Shown: positions 1-5,681, numbered from the stretch's first letter. The stretch is DNA of 10,479 nucleotides from an uncultured Pseudomonadota bacterium (GCA_903864555.1 CAIPGJ010000720.1:1-10479), one strand, 5' to 3'. A program made the numbers and translations. The notes: generated by a model not told the origin, from the sequence alone.

Positions 1-231
1 ATGTCGGTGAACCTCGCCCTGGCCAGCATGAACGAAAACCAGACCACCAAGCGCCTGGCTGCCTATGGCGCCCTGGTGGCCGTGCCCACCATGATTGCCG
101 GCATCTACGGCATGAACTTCGAGACCATGCCCGAACTGCGCTGGGCCTGGGGCTATCCACTGTCCCTGGCCTTGATGACCGGATTGGACATCTACCTGTT
201 CAGGCGCTTCCGCCGGGCCGGCTGGCTGTAG
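1..231 (+). CDS. corA: CorA-type Mg2+/divalent cation transporter, C-terminal part (5' end outside window)
   Basis: Only the last 76 residues are visible, and the reading frame is open to the left edge, so the ATG at position 1 is probably internal. The piece carries the signature of the CorA pore: a first membrane helix (about residues 20-37) ending in Y-G-M-N-F, with the family-defining GMN motif at residues 37-39, a short acidic loop (ETMPE), then a second helix (about 49-67) and a short basic tail (FRRFRRAGWL). In the CorA family the GMN loop forms the periplasmic ion-selectivity mouth of a homopentameric inner-membrane channel. The gene converges on the LysR gene with only 6 bp between the two stop codons, and no clear terminator hairpin with a T-run is visible there. 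It looks like a housekeeping neighbour unrelated to the catabolic operon. Confidence 0.9.
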   Translation: MSVNLALASMNENQTTKRLAAYGALVAVPTMIAGIYGMNFETMPELRWAWGYPLSLALMTGLDIYLFRRFRRAGWL

Positions 232-237
232 GTCTCA

Positions 238-1146
238 TCACTGCTTCCCCCCCGGCTGCAGGCACTGCAGCACCAGCTTCACCGTCTCGCGCGTGAGGTG
301 GGTGACGCGCCGCTGTGAGGACACCGCCACGGTCAGCGTGCGCGCCAGGCGTGGCCCGCGGAACGGGTTGATCTGCAGCTTGCCCGCAAGATGGCTGGAT
401 TCGACACTCGCCCGCGGCAGCAGCGAGTGACCCAGGCCCTTGTTCACCAGTTCCAGGATGAATGGCACGCCCTCGATCTGGATGGCGATGTCCAGCTTGA
501 CGCCAGCCTTGGCCGCCGCCGTGTCGACCAGAGCGCGCATGGCATGGGGGTAGCTGGGCACGATGAGCGGGTACTTGCCGATGTTGCGAAAGGGCACCGG
601 CTTGCCGGCGGCGCCCCCTGCTTCGCCCTTGCGCGAGACGAGAAAGATTTCCTCCTCCCACAGCGGGGTGATCTCCACCACCGGCGAAGGCCGCGGGTCG
701 TAGAGGATGCCGATGTCCACCCGCCCCACCAGCAGCCAGTCATAAATGGTCCAGGTCTTGGACTCGATGATCTCCAGCGAGGCCTTGGGGAAGCGTTCGC
801 GAAAGGTGCTCACCAGCTGCGTCTGCGCAAGCAGCGCCATGCCGGCGGCCGGCGGCGCCGCAATCACCACCTTGCCCAGCGGCAGCCCCTTGATGTCGAG
901 GATCTCCTGGCGTGCCCGGTCCACCTGCTCGAGGATGCCCTTGGCGTGATTGAGCAGCATCGCGCCCTCCTCGGTCAGGCTGACGCCGCGGCCGTTGCGC
1001 ACCAGCAGGTTGCGCTGCAACTCCACTTCGAGCTGGCGGATCTGCTTGCTCAAAGCGGGTTGAGCCACCGAAAGAACCGCAGCTGCCTTGGTAAAACCAC
1101 CCAGTTCGGCGACCCTCACGAAGTATTCCAGTTGCTTCAGATCCAT
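238..1146 (-). CDS. LysR-type transcriptional regulator (NAC/CynR-like)
   Basis: This is a 302-residue protein of normal LysR length. The N-terminus (MDLKQLEYFVRVAELGGFTKAA) is a canonical LysR winged helix-turn-helix, with the recognition region AQPALSKQIRQLE at about residues 28-40. A linker helix follows and then a periplasmic-binding-protein-like effector domain (about 90-295). The start at 1146 is chosen because it matches the LysR family N-terminus and has GGAG at 1152-1155, 5 nt upstream. An in-frame ATG at 1224 would add 26 unlike residues and lies inside the palindrome at 1212-1234. The gene is divergent from the SDR-to-Bug3 operon and is the obvious candidate to control it in response to a pathway acid or CoA ester, and to repress itself. 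The first effect is inferred from gene order, the second from family habit. A run of seven C at 247-253 lies in its extreme 3' end. Confidence 0.93.
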   Translation of the reverse strand: MDLKQLEYFVRVAELGGFTKAAAVLSVAQPALSKQIRQLEVELQRNLLVRNGRGVSLTEEGAMLLNHAKGILEQVDRARQEILDIKGLPLGKVVIAAPPAAGMALLAQTQLVSTFRERFPKASLEIIESKTWTIYDWLLVGRVDIGILYDPRPSPVVEITPLWEEEIFLVSRKGEAGGAAGKPVPFRNIGKYPLIVPSYPHAMRALVDTAAAKAGVKLDIAIQIEGVPFILELVNKGLGHSLLPRASVESSHLAGKLQINPFRGPRLARTLTVAVSSQRRVTHLTRETVKLVLQCLQPGGKQ

Positions 1147-1151
1147 AGTCG

Positions 1152-1155
1152 CTCC
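1152..1155 (-). promoter_or_regulatory. Ribosome binding site of the LysR gene
   Basis: GGAG on the minus strand sits 5 nt before the ATG at 1146 and decides that start over the upstream in-frame ATG at 1224. Confidence 0.7.
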
Positions 1156-1211
1156 AGGTGCATGGGAAGGTACTTTCAGGGGGAGGCGGGGACCGAAAGG
1201 CCGGCATGAAA

Positions 1212-1234
1212 TATTATTCCACATTGGAATAATA
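1212..1234. promoter_or_regulatory. Palindromic operator, probable LysR-type binding site
   Basis: The arms TATTATTCC (1212-1220) and GGAATAATA (1226-1234) are perfect 9-bp inverted repeats around a 5-bp spacer. The core contains T-N11-A (T1217 to A1229), the LysR-type box form. It lies 66 bp upstream of the LysR start in an AT-rich pocket of GC-rich DNA, the expected place for an autoregulatory and divergent-activation site. A weak + strand promoter-like pair, TTGGAA (1225-1230) and TATGCT (1247-1252) with a 16-bp spacer, overlaps its right arm. The dyad is seen directly. The assignment to this regulator is inference. Confidence 0.65.
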
Positions 1235-1316
1235 GATAGTAGTCATATGCTGTTTATTTTTAGCCAAACAAGGCGCATTCTTCGCCCCGAGATGGAGGAG
1301 GTGGGCCATTAAGAAA

Positions 1317-1362
1317 GTCGGCAGTGCGGCGAGTGACACAAGATCATTCCCGTACTGCCGAC
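1317..1362. repeat. 9-bp inverted repeat with 28-bp spacer
   Basis: GTCGGCAGT at 1317-1325 and ACTGCCGAC at 1354-1362 are exact reverse complements. No T-run follows on either strand, so it does not look like a terminator. It could be a distant operator pair or a trace of a mobile-element end. Confidence 0.4.
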
Positions 1363-1645
1363 ACTAATAAACGTCCTGCCAGTCAGCTCCGGTCGCAGCG
1401 CCAAACACCCGATCACCCAGTCATCCCATTCCAGACCTCTCCGGTCATTCCGTCTCGCAATCCTGCTCCGCCAGTCTGCAATGGCTCGTAGAACACCCTC
1501 CCCGCCACGCCTGCCTGACCACCCGGTCCCGCGTGCGCACCGAGTGATGCATCCGCCCCGAAGGAAACAGCCCTGATCGCAGTCACCCGGTCATGGGCCC
1601 GGCCTGTGGTGCACGCACGCCCTGGGCACTGGCCCGAGGCGGAGC

Positions 1646-1792
1646 GCCAAGGCCTGCGTGCGCAACCGGTTGGTGACGGCGCACTCGCGCGTGCATCCGC
1701 GTGCAGGCGACGAGAGCATCGCCTCGGATGCCGCCGGCGTCAGCGTGTGCCTGAAGGACGGCCGCAAGCTCGGTTACCATCTCGACCTTTGA
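1646..1792 (+). pseudogene. Possible remnant of the 3' end of an MmgE/PrpD-family gene
   Basis: Read from 1646, a 48-codon open frame ends at TGA 1790-1792. Its last part reads DESIASDAAGVSVCLKDGRK followed by LGYHLDL. The pattern of an acidic residue, I-A-x-D-A-A, then hydrophobic strand residues before K-D-G-R-x-L resembles the C-terminal strand region of MmgE/PrpD (2-methylcitrate dehydratase-like) proteins. Genes of that family are common in Burkholderiales clusters with Bug proteins and CaiB/BaiF transferases. Upstream in this frame I see no family-like sequence, no ribosome binding site and no convincing start, and the frame stops well short of the usual C-terminus. If real, it is a decayed fragment. 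The match is from memory of the family pattern and rests on about 25 residues, so it may be coincidence. Confidence 0.22.
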
Positions 1793-1860
1793 CGGGGCAG
1801 CGAAGCGCGGCCCAACTGGACAATGCGGGAATGCTGGCCACCCGCTACCGGATGACAGCC

Positions 1861-2061
1861 CAGTGTCCTGAATCGCTAGTTCGATGAAGAAAAAAGACCG
1901 AGAATCGCCGCCATACGGATACGGCATTGCAAATGCTCGCAAGGGAGAGAACCTTGCTCCGCTTTGCGCCTTGTCCGGCACCGATTTCAGCCTTTTTTTC
2001 GCATCATGGATCAGGCACTGGTAAACAGTCATCTTCAACGAACTAACGATTCAGGACACGG
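1861..2061. repeat. 201-bp element bounded by ~30-bp imperfect inverted repeats (MITE-like or structured leader)
   Basis: The left arm 1861-1890 and the right arm 2032-2061, read on the minus strand, agree at 27 of 30 positions. Both contain GTGTCCTGAATCG and TAGTTCG. The arms are 141 bp apart. The middle holds its own hairpin at 1929-1967: GCAAA and GCAAGG pair with CCTTGC and TTTGC around a 5x5 internal loop and a GAGAGAA end loop. AGCC (extending to AGCCCA) lies just outside the left arm (1857-1862) and just outside the right arm (2062-2067), which could be a target-site duplication. The right arm touches the GGAG ribosome binding site of the SDR gene. Two readings fit: a small non-autonomous transposable element, or paired operators or an RNA fold controlling the operon. 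Confidence 0.6.
1929..1967 (+). other. Two-part hairpin inside the inverted-repeat element
   Basis: The outer stem GCAAA (1929-1933)/TTTGC (1963-1967) and the inner stem GCAAGG (1939-1944)/CCTTGC (1952-1957) are both perfect, separated by a 5x5 internal loop. They close a 7-nt loop. The hairpin is nearly centred in the 201-bp element. A T7 run (1993-1999) lies 25 nt downstream, too far to make this a standard terminator. Confidence 0.4.
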
Positions 2062-2063
2062 AG
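2060..2063 (+). promoter_or_regulatory. Ribosome binding site of the SDR gene
   Basis: GGAG lies 5 nt before the ATG at 2069. It adjoins the right arm of the inverted-repeat element, so pairing of the two arms in mRNA would place a long helix directly against it. Confidence 0.7.
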
Positions 2064-2068
2064 CCCAC

Positions 2069-2851
2069 ATGGATCTGCAATTACGCAACAAGGTCGGCAT
2101 CATCACCGGCGCGAGCCGCGGCATCGGTGCCGGCATCGCCCGCACCCTGGCCGCCGAAGGCTGCAAGCTGGTGCTGGCCGCCCGCAGCACCGCCGACCTG
2201 GAGGCGCAAGCCGCCGAAGTCCGCAAACTGGGTGGCGAGGCCATTGTCAGCACCGCCGACCTGCGCCAGCCCGAAGCGGTGCAGCCACTGGTGGATGCCG
2301 CGCTCAAGGCCTTTGGCCGCATCGACTTTGTCATCACCAATGCCGGCACGGCGCGCATGGGCGCCTTCACCGAGCTCACCGACGCCGACTGGGCCGAAGG
2401 CTTCGACCTCAAGTTCTTCGGCCATGTGCGCCTCTTGCGCGCCTGCTGGCCGCAGCTGAAGGCCAACCAGGGCAAGGTGGTCATCATTGCCGGCGCCGCC
2501 GGCCGCACCCCTGCAGCCAATGCCATGATCACGGGCTCGGTCAATTCGGCGCTGGTGAACTTCACCAAGTCGCTGGCCGATCTGGGTGTCACCGACAGCG
2601 TGCGCGTCAATGCCGTGCTGCCCGGCGCCATCCGCACCGCGCGCTACGAAGGCCGCCTGAAGAAGGCCATGGCGCGATTGAACGCCGATGCCGCCACCGC
2701 CGAGCAGAACATGGTGAGCAAGCAGGGCATCACCCGCATCGGAGAAGTCGAGGACATCGCCAATGTCGTCGCCTTCCTGCTGGGGCCGCAGGCCGACTAC
2801 ATGCACGGCGCCGTCGTCGATGTGGACGGCGGGCGCACCAAGGGCGTCTAG
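2069..2851 (+). CDS. SDR-family (short-chain dehydrogenase/reductase-like) protein with a replaced catalytic tetrad
   Basis: This is a 260-residue Rossmann protein of classical SDR length. The nucleotide-binding motif TGASRGIG is at residues 13-20, the structural NAG at 91-93, the post-catalytic P-G at 185-186 and the C-terminal VDGG at 252-255. The catalytic tetrad is not standard. The Asn position is K115 (DLKFFG), the Ser position falls in A141-G142 (IIAGAAG), and the YxxxK positions read T155-G-S-V-N159. From memory, a recognised SDR subgroup (PRK06125-like) has similar L-K-x-F-G, x-G-A-A-G and G-S-x-x-N changes, so this looks like a subfamily trait rather than decay. NAD(P)H binding is likely, while ordinary alcohol/ketone redox chemistry is doubtful. 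The start at 2069 fits the family N-terminus and GGAG; an in-frame ATG at 1964 would translate the inverted-repeat region. It is first in the operon, 39 bp before Bug 1. Confidence 0.88.
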   Translation: MDLQLRNKVGIITGASRGIGAGIARTLAAEGCKLVLAARSTADLEAQAAEVRKLGGEAIVSTADLRQPEAVQPLVDAALKAFGRIDFVITNAGTARMGAFTELTDADWAEGFDLKFFGHVRLLRACWPQLKANQGKVVIIAGAAGRTPAANAMITGSVNSALVNFTKSLADLGVTDSVRVNAVLPGAIRTARYEGRLKKAMARLNADAATAEQNMVSKQGITRIGEVEDIANVVAFLLGPQADYMHGAVVDVDGGRTKGV

Positions 2852-2879
2852 CCGACGACACAGCCCGCAGCAATACCAG

Positions 2880-2884
2880 GGAGG
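2880..2884 (+). promoter_or_regulatory. Strong ribosome binding site of the Bug 1 gene
   Basis: GGAGG sits 6 nt before the ATG at 2891, within AGGGAGGAAGG. It favours 2891 over the in-frame ATGs at 2897 and 2927. Confidence 0.7.
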
Positions 2885-2890
2885 AAGGAC

Positions 2891-3895
2891 ATGGCAATGG
2901 GTCTGCAAGCACGGCCGCCATCCGCAATGGCAAAGATAGTCACGATGGCAGCAAGCGCATTGGGCTTTGCGGCCGCCCTTGCCGCCCTGCCAGCGCGGGC
3001 CGACTACCCGGAGAAGCCGGTGCGCGCCATCGTGCCCTTTGTCGCGGGCAGTTCCAACGACATCCTCGCGCGCATGGTCTCCCCGCTGATGACCAAGGCC
3101 ATGGGCCAGCAGGTGATCATCATGAACATGCCCGGCGCCGACGGCCGCATCGGCATCGAGGCGCTGGCCAAGTCCGCCCCCGACGGCTACAGCATCCTCT
3201 ACAGCGGCGGCGCCATTGCGCTGATCCCGGCGCTGCGCAAGCACGTGCCCTTCGACCCGGACCGCGACGTGCAGCCGGTGGCCGAACTGGGCGCGGGCCC
3301 CTACGTGGTGGCCATCAACCCGCGGCTGCCGGTGAAGAACCTGCTGGAACTGGCCGAGCATGCGCGCCGCAATCCCGGCAAGCTGAACGGCTCCGCCGGG
3401 GGCAACTCCACCTTCATGGCGCTGGTGCTGTTCCAGATCGTCACCAACAGCAAGGTGGAAGTCATTTCCTACAAGGGCACCGGCCCGGCGGCCACCGCGG
3501 TGGTGGCCGGTGAAGTGGATTTCGCCAGCATGGACGGATCGGCCTTCGTGTCCTTCATCCCCGGCGGCAAGGTGAAGCCGCTGGCCGTGGCCGGCACGCG
3601 CCGCCTGGCCAGCCTGCCTGATGTGCCCACCACGCGCGAAGCCGGCCTGCCCGAGTTTGTCGCCGGCACCGCCTTTGGCGTCTACACCAAGGGCGGCACG
3701 CCCATGCCCATCGTGCAGCGCCTGAATGCCGAGATCAACAAGGCCATCGCCACGCCGGAAGTGACCCGGCACCTGATCAGCATCGGCCTCGACCCCAGCA
3801 GCACCAGCGTCGAGGAATACACCCAGCAGTACCGCCGCGACCTGGCGCGCTGGAAGGACGTGGTGACGCGGGCGAAACTGCCGCTGCAGGACTGA
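2891..3895 (+). CDS. Bug/TctC-family periplasmic solute-binding protein 1 (divergent pocket)
   Basis: This is a 334-residue tripartite tricarboxylate transporter (TTT) substrate-receptor family protein. The N-terminus is a long Sec signal peptide, with a basic/polar start, a hydrophobic stretch (about 18-34) and predicted cleavage after PARA at residue 37. The mature protein starts DYPEKPVRAIVPF, a Bug hallmark. NPGKLN, GTGPAATAVVAGEVDF and the C-terminal region also match the family. The two ligand-loop motifs differ from the usual forms: PFVAGSSND (49-57) instead of PFxPGGxxD, and NMPGADGRIG (79-88) instead of NxPGAGGxxG. These loops grip the ligand carboxylate in known Bug structures, so this receptor may bind a different ligand from Bug 2 and Bug 3. 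No TctA or TctB membrane gene is in the window. It belongs to the operon, 39 bp after the SDR gene. Confidence 0.92.
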   Translation: MAMGLQARPPSAMAKIVTMAASALGFAAALAALPARADYPEKPVRAIVPFVAGSSNDILARMVSPLMTKAMGQQVIIMNMPGADGRIGIEALAKSAPDGYSILYSGGAIALIPALRKHVPFDPDRDVQPVAELGAGPYVVAINPRLPVKNLLELAEHARRNPGKLNGSAGGNSTFMALVLFQIVTNSKVEVISYKGTGPAATAVVAGEVDFASMDGSAFVSFIPGGKVKPLAVAGTRRLASLPDVPTTREAGLPEFVAGTAFGVYTKGGTPMPIVQRLNAEINKAIATPEVTRHLISIGLDPSSTSVEEYTQQYRRDLARWKDVVTRAKLPLQD

Positions 3896-3898
3896 AAA

Positions 3899-3928
3899 CA
3901 CGGAAAATCAAAGCACGGAAAACCAAGG
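3899..3928 (+). repeat. 15-bp imperfect tandem repeat ahead of the leader ORF
   Basis: CACGGAAAATCAAAG (3899-3913) is followed directly by CACGGAAAACCAAGG (3914-3928), 13 of 15 identical. The second copy supplies most of the AAGGAG (3925-3930) ribosome binding site of the 13-codon ORF, so the duplication and its two changes may have built or strengthened that site. Confidence 0.6.
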
Positions 3929-3930
3929 AG
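3925..3930 (+). promoter_or_regulatory. Strong ribosome binding site feeding the leader ORF
   Basis: AAGGAG lies 4 nt before the ATG at 3935. It is the best ribosome binding site between Bug 1 and the thiolase-like gene, yet it serves the short ORF and not the enzyme gene directly. Confidence 0.55.
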
Positions 3931-3934
3931 AAGC

Positions 3935-3976
3935 ATGTTGAGCGCATCACCCCTGATCCGGCGAGGCCGGTCATGA
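3935..3976 (+). CDS. 13-codon leader ORF overlapping the thiolase-like start (ATGA)
   Basis: ATG TTG ... TCA TGA encodes MLSASPLIRRGRS. Its stop codon (3974-3976) overlaps the thiolase-like start codon (3973-3975) in the four-base ATGA arrangement typical of stop-start translational coupling. It has the strong AAGGAG site, while the enzyme gene has only GAGG (3963-3966), which lies inside this short ORF. Ribosomes finishing the leader could therefore re-initiate on the enzyme. The peptide is too short for a family and may have no function of its own. An alternative is that the ATG at 3935 is a degenerate trace of an earlier start. Confidence 0.4.
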   Translation: MLSASPLIRRGRS

Positions 3977-5163
3977 GCGGATTCAATCCCAAAGGCGCCA
4001 TCGCCATCGTCGGCGCCGGCTCGCCCGGCCTGTTCCGCACCTCACCCGACACGCCCATCATGCTGGCCGAAAAGGCCGTCTCGGCGGCGCTGGCCGATGC
4101 GGGCCTCGACCGCAAGAAGGTCGACGGCCTCATCATCCAGATCGGCTCGCCGCGCGGCGCGGACTACGACCTCGCCGCCAGCATGCTGGGCCTGAAGACC
4201 CGCTTCAACAGCCAGACCTGGAGCCACGGCCGTTTTGGCGCCACGGTGCTCACGCATGCCGCCATGGCGCTGTCCTGGGGCCTGGCCGATTACGTGCTCG
4301 TCTTTGCCGCCTACAACAACTCCAGCTTCGGCAAGCACGGCTCCAAGGAGCGCCCCAGCTTCGGCGAATCCCTGCGTGAAGGCGGCGGGCCGCACGCCGA
4401 AACACCGCACGCCGGCTTCACCGCACCGGTGGCCGGTGCCGGCATGGCCGCGCAACGCTACTTCCACAAATTCGGCATCGACCAGGACAAGCTCGCAGCC
4501 GTGGCGCTGGCCGAGCGCGCGCATGCCCAGCTGAACCCCGAAGCGGTGATGCGCGGCAAGCTCACGCGCGAGGACTACTTCGCCTCGCGCTTCATCGTCG
4601 AGCCGCTGCGCCTGTTCGATTGTTCGGTGCCGGTGGATGGCGCCGTGGCCCTGGTCCTCACCACCGCCGAGCGGGCGAAGGACTGCGCGAAGAAACCGGT
4701 GTACCTGCTCGGTGCGCAGGGCATCCACGCCGGCCCCGATGAATTCATCTTCGGCCAGCCCGGCCTGGGCATCAACCAGGCCGAGGAATTCGACTGGCAG
4801 CCCCCGGCCGACCAGCGGGTGTACCGCATGGCCGGGGTCACGCCCAAGGACATCGACGCCTTCTACACCTACGACGCCTTCTCCACCAATGTGCTGTGGG
4901 GCCTGGAGCGCTTCGGCTTCTGCAAGCCGGGTGAAGGTGCCGACTTCGTGCAGGACGGGCGCATCGGCCCCGGCGGCGCACTGCCGGTGAACACCAACGG
5001 CGGCTTCCTCTCCTGCGGCCACTTCAACAGCTGGTTCGAAATGCTGGAGATGGTGCGCCAGCTGCGCGGCGAATGCGGCCCGCGCCAGGTCAAGGACGCG
5101 CGCCTGCTGCAATGGGGAACGCCGGTGGGCGATTCTGTCATTTTTGGCCGTGACCCCGCCTGA
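3973..5163 (+). CDS. Thiolase-like (SCP2/lipid-transfer type) acyl-CoA protein lacking the nucleophilic Cys
   Basis: This 396-residue thiolase-fold protein belongs to the group annotated as lipid-transfer protein or thiolase-like. Family marks near the C-terminus are YTYDAFS (298-304), GFCKPGEGADFV, LPVNTNGGFLSCGH (NTNGG at 340-344, H350) and the MVRQLRGECGPRQV helix region. The site where true thiolases carry the nucleophilic Cys reads TWSHGRFGAT (82-91) and has no Cys, so ordinary thiolysis by a covalent acyl-enzyme is unlikely. The GH histidine and the YD of the tyrosine motif are kept, as in Ltp2-type retro-aldolases, which act on CoA thioesters of branched or steroid-derived chains and need a DUF35 partner. 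The next gene is a DUF35 protein, 13 bp downstream. The start at 3973 has GAGG 6 nt upstream and overlaps the leader ORF stop. The true substrate is unknown. Confidence 0.88.
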   Translation: MSGFNPKGAIAIVGAGSPGLFRTSPDTPIMLAEKAVSAALADAGLDRKKVDGLIIQIGSPRGADYDLAASMLGLKTRFNSQTWSHGRFGATVLTHAAMALSWGLADYVLVFAAYNNSSFGKHGSKERPSFGESLREGGGPHAETPHAGFTAPVAGAGMAAQRYFHKFGIDQDKLAAVALAERAHAQLNPEAVMRGKLTREDYFASRFIVEPLRLFDCSVPVDGAVALVLTTAERAKDCAKKPVYLLGAQGIHAGPDEFIFGQPGLGINQAEEFDWQPPADQRVYRMAGVTPKDIDAFYTYDAFSTNVLWGLERFGFCKPGEGADFVQDGRIGPGGALPVNTNGGFLSCGHFNSWFEMLEMVRQLRGECGPRQVKDARLLQWGTPVGDSVIFGRDPA

Positions 5164-5165
5164 GC

Positions 5166-5170
5166 AAAGG
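5166..5170 (+). promoter_or_regulatory. Ribosome binding site of the DUF35 gene
   Basis: AAAGG lies 6 nt before the ATG at 5177. It supports 5177 over the in-frame ATG at 5144, which overlaps the thiolase-like gene and has no comparable site. Confidence 0.55.
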
Positions 5171-5176
5171 ATCACC

Positions 5177-5629
5177 ATGACTATTACTATCATCGAACGC
5201 ACCTTCCCCCAGGACCCCACCAGCCTGTTGCCGGCGGTCACCCCGGACAACCGCCGGTACTGGGACGGCCTCGCCGCAGGCGAACTGAACGTGCAGTACT
5301 GCTCCGGCTGCACCCGCCTGCGCTACCCCATCGTGCCGGTCTGCCCCTACTGCACGGGCACGCTGTGGCAGTGGCGCAAGCTCTCCGGCAAGGGTCAGGT
5401 CTACAGCTGGGTACGCTACCACCGCAGCTACCTGCCCGAGTTCGAGGACCTGATGCCCTACATCGTCATCACCGCGCAGATGGACGAAGGCGTGCGCATG
5501 TACGGGCGCCTCGCCAACACCATCGCCCGCAATGAAGGCGTGGACATCGGCGCGCCGGTGGAAACCCTCATCGAGCGCTGGCCGGACGGGCGCTGCGTGC
5601 CGGCGTTCAGGCTCATCGGAAAAAAATAA
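5177..5629 (+). CDS. DUF35 (ChsH2-like) zinc-ribbon/OB-fold acyl-CoA-binding protein
   Basis: This 150-residue protein has the DUF35 build. An N-terminal helix region (TPDNRRYWDGLAAGELNVQ) leads to a rubredoxin-like zinc ribbon with four Cys (C42-x2-C45 and C56-x2-C59, YCSGC...CPYC). An OB-fold follows (about 66-140) with the typical GKGQVYSWVRYHRSYLPEF strand pair and the PYIVITAQMDEGVRMYGRL core. Proteins of this family form complexes with thiolase-fold enzymes. Documented partners include Ltp2 in steroid side-chain cleavage and the archaeal thiolase/HMG-CoA synthase assembly, where the OB domain helps hold the CoA. Placement 13 bp after a thiolase-like gene makes that partner clear here. 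The start at 5177 fits the family length. The gene ends TAA, 62 bp before the MDR gene, and no clear structure is visible in that gap. Confidence 0.9.
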   Translation: MTITIIERTFPQDPTSLLPAVTPDNRRYWDGLAAGELNVQYCSGCTRLRYPIVPVCPYCTGTLWQWRKLSGKGQVYSWVRYHRSYLPEFEDLMPYIVITAQMDEGVRMYGRLANTIARNEGVDIGAPVETLIERWPDGRCVPAFRLIGKK

Positions 5630-5681
5630 CTCAGGCAATCGGCAGCCCCACAGCGGCGGCCGCACCCCGACACAGGAACAC

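Larger units (their letters stand above)
1147..2068. other. Long divergent intergenic region between the LysR gene and the SDR gene
   Basis: These 922 bp contain no intact gene I can defend. The part near the LysR gene (about 1206-1270) is AT-rich and holds the 1212-1234 dyad. From 1317 to about 1640 there is only a 9-bp inverted repeat and a C-rich stretch containing an imperfect 12-bp direct repeat, TCACCC(A/G)GTCAT, at 1413-1424 and 1583-1594. I see nothing else there. A possible gene remnant lies at 1646-1792 and a 201-bp inverted-repeat element at 1861-2061. The length and the decayed appearance suggest a gene was lost, or that DNA was inserted, between the regulator and its operon. Confidence 0.7.

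Noticed and set aside
1147..1224. Upstream in-frame start for the LysR gene at 1224
   Set aside because: It would add 26 residues unlike the family N-terminus and start inside the palindrome. The ATG at 1146 has a good ribosome site and the canonical MDLKQLEYF start.
1993..1999. T7 run as a Rho-independent terminator before the SDR gene
   Set aside because: The nearest strong hairpin ends 25 nt earlier, and the immediate upstream GGC...GCC stem is only 3 bp.
1583..2038. Minus-strand 151-codon frame in the intergenic region
   Set aside because: It has no recognisable motif, an uneven composition, and it runs through the inverted-repeat element.
1964..2068. Upstream in-frame start for the SDR gene at 1964
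   Set aside because: The added 35 residues do not resemble an SDR and would cross the right arm of the repeat. GGAG precedes 2069.
2081..3901. Very long minus-strand open frame opposite the SDR and Bug 1 genes
   Set aside because: The translation is low-complexity (His, Gly, Ala and Arg rich) with no family motifs. It mirrors the codon bias of two clear + strand genes.
4042..5313. Long minus-strand open frame opposite the thiolase-like gene
   Set aside because: It is the antisense shadow of a well-supported gene, with no recognisable domain or ribosome binding site.
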